Assembly: GCA_031287585.1 (NCBI GenBank)
Contig: JAITST010000324.1
Span: forward strand, 1 to 10,692
Length of the DNA: 10,692 bases
Source: Planctomycetaceae bacterium
Lineage (GTDB): Bacteria > Planctomycetota > Planctomycetia > Pirellulales > Thermoguttaceae
Direction of reading: 5' to 3'
The position numbers and the translations under genes were made by a program. The notes beneath the pieces were generated by a model, which was not told the DNA's origin, made no database searches, and worked only from the letters and a program-made list of their open reading frames with translations. Of this stretch, positions 5,898 to 10,692 are shown piece after piece (within the stretch, counting starts at the first letter, position 1; each line of letters opens with the position of its first letter).

Positions 5898-7055
5898 TTA
5901 CGTTTGCGTTTCCAGCACTTTGTTCATTCTTCGTAATTGTCCACAGGCGGCGTTTATTTTGTCTCCTTTTTTGTAGCGGACTTTTACTTGAATGTTATTT
6001 GCTTTGAGAGTTTCTGTGAAGTTGCGGATTGTTTCCGCGTTTGGAGTTTTGTATTTTAGTTCTGTTACCGGATTGAACGGAATTAAGTTTACCACCGCAG
6101 TTCGTCCGCGTAATAGTTTTGCTAATTCTCTGGCGTGTTCGGGGCGGTCATTCAGGTTTTTTATCAGCACATATTCAAACGTTACACGTCTGCCAACCTT
6201 CTCAAAATACTCGTCCGCCGCCGCCATTATCGGAGCGATTGAGTTTACCTTGTTTTGCGGGACAATCTCACTGCGCAAGTTGTCGTTCGGGGCGTGAAGA
6301 GAAATCGCAAGTTTGTACTGACAACCTAAGTCCGCCAACTTTTTTATCCCCGACGGTATGCCGACTGTCGAAATAGTCACCTTTCGCCCGCCGAGGTCAA
6401 GACCATCCGTCGAAACCGTTTCCACGAGCGCATTTGTTAGATTATCGAGATTCAATAACGGTTCACCGGTTCCCATTACTACCAGATGAGTCAAACGTTC
6501 ACTCGCGGGTAACAAAGCGTTCAAACGCAGTATCTGCTCCATAATTTCGCCGCGTGACAAATTCCGCACGAATCCGTCCAGCCCGCTCGCGCAAAACCGG
6601 CAACCCATCGCACAACCAACCTGCGTACTCACACACGCCGTTCGGTGATTCCGGTCGTCGCGAAGTAGAACACATTCGATACAGTTTCCGTCGTTCCACT
6701 CGACCAAAAGTTTTTCCGTCACGTCTTCCGACTTCGTATGAACAGTAACCTTACCCGCAAAAACGCTTGTACCAAACATTGTCGTGAGACGTTCCCGTAA
6801 CTGTTTCGACAAATCACTCATCGCCGCAAATTCGAACATCTTACGGCTAAAAACCCAACGCCGAATCTGCCCAATCCGAAACACTGGCTCGTCCCAACTG
6901 GCGAGCAGCGTGGTCAGTTCGGAAGATGATTGTTCGAGGAAGTTTGGCATTTTCGGATTGTTAGATTGCGTTTCCCATCGGACGGCACGAATTCTTTCCG
7001 GATTGTGTTCCGCCAATACACTTAAAAGTATTTCACTGAAACGCGGTGATAGCAT
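5898..7055 (-). CDS. rlmN: 23S rRNA (adenine-2503-C2)-methyltransferase RlmN
   Basis: This radical-SAM enzyme methylates C2 of A2503 in 23S rRNA and, in characterised members, A37 of some tRNAs. The 385-residue protein has the family layout: an N-terminal accessory domain with FRIGQIRRWVF (59-69), the 4Fe-4S motif at Cys148, Cys152 and Cys155 (CAMGCRFC), the preceding Cys141, GTGEPLLN for SAM binding, and the C-terminal methyl-carrying Cys371 in AACGQL. All essential cysteines are present. The ATG at 7055 lies 16 bp after the acyl carrier protein stop and adds about 35 residues to a more typical N terminus; an internal ATG at 6950 is the alternative. Neither has a strong Shine-Dalgarno site at normal spacing. 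It is probably co-transcribed with the upstream acyl carrier protein gene. Confidence 0.97.
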   Translation of the reverse strand: MLSPRFSEILLSVLAEHNPERIRAVRWETQSNNPKMPNFLEQSSSELTTLLASWDEPVFRIGQIRRWVFSRKMFEFAAMSDLSKQLRERLTTMFGTSVFAGKVTVHTKSEDVTEKLLVEWNDGNCIECVLLRDDRNHRTACVSTQVGCAMGCRFCASGLDGFVRNLSRGEIMEQILRLNALLPASERLTHLVVMGTGEPLLNLDNLTNALVETVSTDGLDLGGRKVTISTVGIPSGIKKLADLGCQYKLAISLHAPNDNLRSEIVPQNKVNSIAPIMAAADEYFEKVGRRVTFEYVLIKNLNDRPEHARELAKLLRGRTAVVNLIPFNPVTELKYKTPNAETIRNFTETLKANNIQVKVRYKKGDKINAACGQLRRMNKVLETQT

Positions 7056-7071
7056 GCGTTGTTAAAATACC

Positions 7072-7317
7072 TCACTTCACCAACGGCAACAAGTATTCTA
7101 CTGTGCTATTCATCGTATCCAGTTTTGGATAGTCTTCTTCCGGTATTTGCACTTTCAGACGTTTCCGCAGTTCCAGCACGACATCCAGCACGTCCATGCT
7201 GTCCATACTCAACTGCTCACGAAACGAAACGTCATCCTTCAATGTACTCAAATCATCGTCAGGCGATATTTCCGAAAGTATCTCGATAACCGCCGCCTTA
7301 ATTTCTGCACCTGTCAT
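7072..7317 (-). CDS. Acyl carrier protein
   Basis: The 81-residue acidic protein carries acyl chains on a 4'-phosphopantetheine arm attached to Ser40 in the DSMD motif (usual form DSL). The four-helix pattern, the downstream ELRKRLKVQIPEED and the length all fit the family. The start is supported by GGAG 8 nt upstream of the ATG. The sequence around the serine (SMDSMDVLDVVLELRKR) departs from standard fatty-acid AcpP, so it may be a paralogue serving another pathway; no fatty-acid or polyketide genes adjoin it. It is the first gene of a likely two-gene operon with rlmN. Confidence 0.92.
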   Translation of the reverse strand: MTGAEIKAAVIEILSEISPDDDLSTLKDDVSFREQLSMDSMDVLDVVLELRKRLKVQIPEEDYPKLDTMNSTVEYLLPLVK

Positions 7318-7407
7318 TATTAAACTCCGCTGATGATAAAAAACGTAATAACAAATTCAGGGCGGTTACAACGCCACGTCGTCCGCCCCGATAAATCCAG
7401 TACCAAT

Positions 7408-7413
7408 ATCATA
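7408..7413 (-). promoter_or_regulatory. Candidate -10 box for the acyl carrier protein-rlmN operon
   Basis: TATGAT on the minus strand (one mismatch to TATAAT) lies about 90 bp upstream of the acyl carrier protein start. The -35 region 17 nt away reads TTTCAA, a poor match. The leader contains GGGCGG (7360-7365) paired with CCGCCC (7383-7388), a possible hairpin. Confidence 0.3.
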
Positions 7414-7482
7414 CTCTTTTATTACAGATTTTGAAAGACGTATGAGAAAATTTTAAGTGGGAAATTTAGCGAAGCATATGCC

Positions 7483-7512
7483 CCGCGATTATAACTGCAA
7501 TTTGAATCGCGG
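7483..7512 (-). terminator. Inverted repeat downstream of the SorC-like gene
   Basis: CCGCGATT (7483-7490) and AATCGCGG (7505-7512) are perfect complements around a 14-nt AT-rich loop, 55 bp beyond the stop of the minus-strand SorC-like gene. No T-run follows on the minus strand, so it may be a 3' stabiliser or weak terminator. Confidence 0.4.
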
Positions 7513-7567
7513 CACAAGTGTGACACCCCGCAACTAATTTTGTACAGTTATACCGAACACGTTGAAA

Positions 7568-8755
7568 CTAATTATTTTTTACTTCCAACAACTCTCTCGC
7601 CGTTCTCGAATCTGTCACCAAATGTGTCCACAGGCGTAGATTCTCGTTTGCGAGCAGCGGTCTTAAAGCACTTTGTTTCGATTCTCCGCATTCACCGCAC
7701 GGACCAGCTACCAGTACGACGTACTTACCGTTGTTGTCTCTTGCCAACCGTACAAGGTCTTCCAGTTCAAATAACGTCACCGCTCGTACCGGACAAACTT
7801 CCGTTATCGGACCTTCGTTTGAATACGGACGGAATTGTACGTCTCCCAGCCAGCCCGCTTTTTGCATATCCGTCAGCACTTCCGGTTTCAGATATTTTTG
7901 ACTTACCAAGTGTGTTAGGTATTGCACAAGCAAACCGTGTTTGTGGTCGGCGGCGGCTAACGACGTTACCACTATGTCGATGTCGTCACGACACTCGTAT
8001 GACGATTTTATACCCGGATTCGTTTTCAATTTCTCGTAGTCGGCGTTATCAACTACCGTCTCCGAGAACAACGCAACGTACTTGACATTCGTAATTGACG
8101 GGTCGAAATACGTGAAGTAGTTTGTCGGTGCTTTGTGCGGTTCTTGCGGTAAGAAGCCGCCTGCCGAAATTGCGTGCAGGACAAGCGGCGGAATATCTTC
8201 GCCGGAGTTTACCTTCTGCGCAAGACGTTTCGCTACCAACATTGCCGCGTAGCCCGCTCCCATTCCGAGATGAACCGATTGTTTTTCGGGAGCGTTGGGA
8301 AAACGTTTCCTCTTGTCGCGAAAGACTTGGTCGATTAAAGTGACAATCATATCGGCGGCAGTTGACGTTACGTGTTGTGCCGCTGACGCGCCGGTCACGT
8401 TTACAACAGTAATTTCGCCCGGATGTGATTTGAGGTCGAATTGCGAGTAGATTCTGTCCGCAAGTCCTTTTTCAAGCGGTGGCTGCAACATCAGAAAACC
8501 GCGATGGAACGCTTCCCAAAATAACGGATAAATTTTCTCGCGTGTTATGTCGGGACGCCTCATTTCGTCGTTCACCCACGCCGCAACCGATGCCGCTGCA
8601 CCGCGTTGACGCTCCTCACCCAATTCCGCGCCGCTGACACTGCCGAGCGATACGCCGAGTTGGAAAAAGAAATGGTCGCATATTGCAAATATAAGTTCGT
8701 CGCTTTCCTGCGTTGGATGCCAGCGACCGCTGCTGCCTGTTCGTGCTTTTGACAT
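7568..8755 (-). CDS. SorC/DeoR-type sugar-binding-domain protein, possible regulator
   Basis: The 395-residue protein resembles the effector-binding domain of SorC-family transcriptional regulators, which bind phosphorylated sugars. The signs are LGMGAGYAAMLVAKRLA (163-179, the usual G-x-G-R-T helix), GWLGDVQFRPYSNEG (301-315) and the C-terminal LVTDSRTARELL (379-390). The N-terminal 115 residues contain ITREKIYPLFWEAFHRGFLMLQPP, placed where SorC proteins carry their winged helix-turn-helix, but the match is weak, so DNA binding is uncertain. The segment GPCGECGESK (351-360) places a CxxC pair where the family normally has a simple glycine-rich turn. The ATG start has AAGGA 8 nt upstream. 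It is divergent from the autotransporter-type barrel gene, which it might regulate; this is inference. Confidence 0.65.
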   Translation of the reverse strand: MSKARTGSSGRWHPTQESDELIFAICDHFFFQLGVSLGSVSGAELGEERQRGAAASVAAWVNDEMRRPDITREKIYPLFWEAFHRGFLMLQPPLEKGLADRIYSQFDLKSHPGEITVVNVTGASAAQHVTSTAADMIVTLIDQVFRDKRKRFPNAPEKQSVHLGMGAGYAAMLVAKRLAQKVNSGEDIPPLVLHAISAGGFLPQEPHKAPTNYFTYFDPSITNVKYVALFSETVVDNADYEKLKTNPGIKSSYECRDDIDIVVTSLAAADHKHGLLVQYLTHLVSQKYLKPEVLTDMQKAGWLGDVQFRPYSNEGPITEVCPVRAVTLFELEDLVRLARDNNGKYVVLVAGPCGECGESKQSALRPLLANENLRLWTHLVTDSRTARELLEVKNN

Positions 8756-9116
8756 GTTAGTAGTCCTTTCATTGTTTTGACCGCTTGATGGTTCACTGCG
8801 TTGTGAAGTTGTTACTCAATCGGCGGTACAGTTGTAACTATTGGATAATACTATTTTATCACTTTTTTTCACAATGAGAATAGGCGTGTGGGGAGAAGTG
8901 TGGGGAAATTTTGCTTTTTTTGAAAAATAGACGGAATCGTGAAAATTAGAATAAGTAAAAATGTTGCATACAATAATATCCACGCAAAGTCGTTTTATCT
9001 CATCCACGTCTTTCACGCCGAAAAATTGTTGCAATCGTTAAAGTTTGCCATTATTGGGGACGATAGCCGACGCAATGTGTCCCTTTCCACCACCAACTTG
9101 TAACGAATAAAAATGT
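8756..9116. other. Divergent intergenic region upstream of the SorC-like and autotransporter-type genes
   Basis: This 361-bp AT-rich region contains a candidate minus-strand promoter and a short direct repeat GTGTGGGGA at 8886-8894 and 8898-8906 (12-bp period). TTTGCCATTATTGG (9043-9057), about 65 bp before the plus-strand start, faintly resembles the TATTGCCAATTATTG motif upstream of the porin. No convincing plus-strand promoter or real gene was found. Confidence 0.6.
8845..8874 (-). promoter_or_regulatory. Candidate promoter for the SorC-like gene
   Basis: On the minus strand TTGTGA (8869-8874) and TATTAT (8845-8850) are separated by 18 nt, about 90 bp upstream of the start codon. They match the sigma70 consensus at four and five of six positions. 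Confidence 0.4.
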
Positions 9117-10196
9117 ATGTACCTCAAACGAATTGTTTTTGCCGCTGTTTTAATTTGCCTGCTGCCGCTTTATTCTGGCGCGGACACAACCAATACCGCT
9201 GATTTTTTTTCCGGGAATTCGCTTTATGCGCAATTGTCAGTCGATTGTGGTAGCAATGACGAAGAGGATAATTCGCTGCTTCTCGGACAACGCACCCGCA
9301 GACGGAAGAACAACGGCGGCGTAGTCTGGGTTAGCACGTATGGGGCGGTTACATCAATGGACGACGCGGAATACAATGATTACTCGTCGAAGACAACCGT
9401 TTATGGTGTCGCTGCCGGATACGATGTGAAAATTGGTAGTAAGGCACTTGAACGAATTGGTTTCTTCTACAACTACAATAACAGCGAAACAGAGTGCGGC
9501 GACATTTCTACATTCGGAACGAAGGACAAAACCGACACGCACCTTGCCGGTATGACGTTCACAAAGTATTTCGCGTTTGTGCATTTCTTTTTGAAGGGCA
9601 GTGTTGGTTACGATAAAAACACGATCGAGTTACCGGGGGACGGTATTGTAACCCCCGGAAATCCGCAACCGAATTGGTCAGGTAATAGTTTGCAGGGGAA
9701 TTTTCACGGTGAGTTTGGTTTCGATTTTTGTCCGAGCGATAATTCGTGGGCGATAAAACCGTACCTCGCGATTGAGTATAATTACCTAAAAATGGACGAG
9801 ATGAAAGAAGGATACTACAACATTACACTTCCCGAAGAAGATTACAGCGCGTTCAAAACACAAGTCGGTGTTCGTGTCAACAAACGTTTTCACAATCTTG
9901 TTCAGGTACAAGTTCGCGGCGCGTGGATACAACAGTTGTTAAAAAACAACGACCCGATTAACACGTTGAACTATTCAACATTCATGGGAACGCAAACGCC
10001 GACAATGTTCTACGGTAACAAAAAATGTTATGGGGTACGAGACCCGTTAGTCGGACGCGGCTGGATAACGCTTGGCGCAGGCGTGAAGATTGGCAGCGAC
10101 CAGCAGAAGTGGCGGATTTTTCTTGATTACGACCCGATGTTCAACGAGTACCGTTCGTCGCACGTATTCAGTGCAAGTTTTCTGTTGACGTGGTAA
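9117..10196 (+). CDS. Autotransporter-type outer-membrane beta-barrel protein
   Basis: The 359-residue protein has a signal peptide (about 1-22, ending YSGA). A short acidic and then basic linker follows (43-67, including SNDEEDN and RTRRRKNN), then a barrel of about 290 residues. VVWVSTYGAVTSMDD...VYGVAAGYDVKIG is the typical opening of the autotransporter beta domain (PF03797-like), and later aromatic strands such as FAFVHFFLKGSVGYD and AIKPYLAIEYNYLKM fit it. The protein ends in FSASFLLTW, a terminal aromatic residue. There is almost no passenger, so it is either a stand-alone barrel or one whose passenger is another protein. The ATG at 9117 is preferred because it leads directly into the signal peptide; an overlapping ATG at 9113 is in another frame. 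No Shine-Dalgarno site is visible. Confidence 0.75.
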   Translation: MYLKRIVFAAVLICLLPLYSGADTTNTADFFSGNSLYAQLSVDCGSNDEEDNSLLLGQRTRRRKNNGGVVWVSTYGAVTSMDDAEYNDYSSKTTVYGVAAGYDVKIGSKALERIGFFYNYNNSETECGDISTFGTKDKTDTHLAGMTFTKYFAFVHFFLKGSVGYDKNTIELPGDGIVTPGNPQPNWSGNSLQGNFHGEFGFDFCPSDNSWAIKPYLAIEYNYLKMDEMKEGYYNITLPEEDYSAFKTQVGVRVNKRFHNLVQVQVRGAWIQQLLKNNDPINTLNYSTFMGTQTPTMFYGNKKCYGVRDPLVGRGWITLGAGVKIGSDQQKWRIFLDYDPMFNEYRSSHVFSASFLLTW

Positions 10197-10232
10197 CGGC
10201 GAGGCACGGTTTCACGATGGTTTAATGCACAC

Positions 10233-10266
10233 AAAAAAACGCCAGCAATAACGCTGACGCTTTTTT
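10233..10266. terminator. Bidirectional terminator shared by the barrel gene and tRNA-Gln
   Basis: On the minus strand CGTCAGC (10253-10259) pairs with GCTGGCG (10240-10246), with one G-U, around a 6-nt loop, and is followed by seven T (10233-10239): a good Rho-independent terminator 9 bp after tRNA-Gln. On the plus strand the same hairpin has one C-A mismatch and is followed by six T (10261-10266), 37 bp after the barrel gene stop. Confidence 0.8.
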
Positions 10267-10274
10267 GTACCAAT

Positions 10275-10346
10275 CTACCCGGCAAGGATTCGAACCTTGT
10301 ATAAGGGAACCAAAATCCCTTGTGTTACCAATTACACCACCGGGCA
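10275..10346 (-). tRNA. tRNA-Gln (anticodon TTG)
   Basis: The 72-nt cloverleaf has the acceptor stem TGCCCGG/CCGGGTA with the U1-A72 pair typical of glutamine tRNAs and one G-U, D stem GTGT/ACAC, anticodon stem AGGGA/TCCCT with loop TTTTGGT (anticodon TTG), variable loop TATA and T arm CAAGG-TTCGAAT-CCTTG. The discriminator is G, as usual for tRNA-Gln. CCA is not encoded. It reads CAA and CAG codons. Confidence 0.95.
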
Positions 10347-10364
10347 TCAAACACACACGCTACC

Positions 10365-10392
10365 ATTTTATACAAAACGGACAAATAGACAA
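10365..10392 (-). promoter_or_regulatory. Candidate promoter for tRNA-Gln
   Basis: On the minus strand TTGTCT (10387-10392) and TAAAAT (10365-10370, within TATAAAAT) are 16 nt apart. The -10 box ends 18 bp before the tRNA 5' end, a fitting distance for a short tRNA leader. Confidence 0.55.
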
Positions 10393-10426
10393 GGGGGAGT
10401 GAAAAAAAAATTTTCCACTTGCCCCC
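10393..10426. repeat. G5/C5 hairpin upstream of tRNA-Gln
   Basis: GGGGG-AGTG-AAAA (10393-10405) pairs with TTTT-C-CACT-TG-CCCCC (10411-10426), leaving small bulges. It lies directly upstream of the -35 box of tRNA-Gln. The A/T runs are inside the stem, so it is not a standard terminator, though it may insulate tRNA-Gln from transcription entering from the intron side. Confidence 0.5.
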
Positions 10427-10533
10427 GTTTACACCGCTTGACGACAGGTGGATTGAAAATAAATTCTGTGATACAATAAATCGCGAGAAGCGATGGTCTG
10501 GGTTATCGTTCACGGACATTGCAATAATTAACC

Positions 10534-10692
10534 ATTCGAGTAGGCGAGGGATCCCTCGCCCCTCTTCAAACCGGACTTGCAGATTTCCCACATCCGGCTT
10601 ACATTGATGTACTCATTTTTAGCATTCACGATTAGTCATTTTTATTTGGTACACTCCCAGCGTTTTGTACACCAGTTGATACCAACTCGTCC
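10534..10692 (-). mobile_element. 3' end of a group II intron (domains V and VI), continuing outside the window
   Basis: On the minus strand domain V lies at 10600-10568. AAGCCGGAU pairs with GUCCGGUUU including the conserved G-U of the AGC catalytic triad, with a 2-nt AA bulge and a GAAA-type apical loop. Domain VI (10564-10538) pairs GAG with CUC and GGCGAGGG with CCCUCGCC, and leaves an unpaired UA before CUC; A at 10541 is the likely branch point. Seven nucleotides later the sequence reads AAT (10536-10534), matching the AY 3' boundary of group II introns, so the exon should begin at 10533. The remaining 90 nt (10601-10692) would be domain IV or the tail of the intron-encoded reverse transcriptase; no reverse-transcriptase motif can be seen in so short a piece. 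The 3' exon is intergenic DNA, about 190 bp upstream of tRNA-Gln. Confidence 0.82.

Noticed and set aside
7540..8085. 181-residue plus-strand ORF
   Set aside because: It is antisense to the well-supported SorC-like gene and has no family features or ribosome binding site.
8816..9034. 72-residue minus-strand ORF upstream of the SorC-like gene
   Set aside because: It begins with TTG without a Shine-Dalgarno site, is AT-rich, spans the candidate promoter of the SorC-like gene and resembles no family. It cannot be excluded completely.
10325..10591. 88-residue minus-strand ORF beginning MGNLQVRFEEGRG
   Set aside because: It starts inside domain V of the group II intron and runs through domain VI, the tRNA-Gln promoter and into tRNA-Gln. 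The NLQVRFEEG peptide is translated catalytic RNA, a common false annotation.
10601..10692. C-terminal end of an intron-encoded reverse transcriptase
   Set aside because: One minus-strand frame is open from the edge for about 23 codons, but the peptide shows no maturase or endonuclease motif, so it is too short to call.

Overview
The window (10,692 bp) looks like chromosome of a Gram-negative bacterium of moderate GC content. Three separate genes encode outer-membrane beta-barrel proteins with Sec signal peptides. There are two tRNA genes without an encoded CCA, and housekeeping genes (rlmN, an acyl carrier protein, a NIF3-family protein, a SorC-like sugar-sensing protein) are scattered among long, repeat-rich intergenic regions. 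The style of the 652-residue barrel protein, the SorC-like protein with a degenerate N-terminal region and the weak or absent Shine-Dalgarno sites on some genes fit a planctomycete (Pirellulales-like) best. This is an impression from protein style, not a proven assignment.

Layout. 1-222: a structured repeat that probably acts as a terminator, then a short AT-rich repeat. 223-2181 (-): a large secreted beta-barrel protein starting at GTG. 2182-2651: a divergent regulatory region with a triple TATTGCCAAYYAT motif, a candidate promoter and a long hairpin. 2652-4256 (+): an OprO/OprP-like porin. 4257-4752: no gene, but a dense mosaic of palindromes, 336 bp of it bounded by a perfect 14-bp inverted repeat and including a 113-bp cloverleaf-like element. 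4753-5541 (+): NIF3/YbgI-family metalloprotein. 5666-5739 (+): tRNA-Val(GAC) with an unusual C33. 5771-5872: second copy of the structured repeat. 7317-5898 (-): acyl carrier protein then rlmN, 16 bp apart, a likely operon. 7568-8755 (-): SorC-like sugar-binding-domain protein. 8756-9116: divergent promoter region. 9117-10196 (+): autotransporter-type barrel with almost no passenger. 10233-10266: bidirectional terminator shared with the convergent tRNA-Gln(TTG) (10275-10346, -). The right edge (10534-10692, -) carries the 3' end of a group II intron, with domains V and VI recognisable and the rest lying outside the window.

The genes do not form one pathway. What ties the window together is envelope function (three different barrels, each with its own leader) and an abundance of RNA-structured non-coding DNA. 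No defence system, CRISPR array or complete mobile element is visible. The most notable items are the group II intron end, the palindrome mosaic at 4346-4681, the two-copy terminator-like repeat and the odd tRNA-Val.
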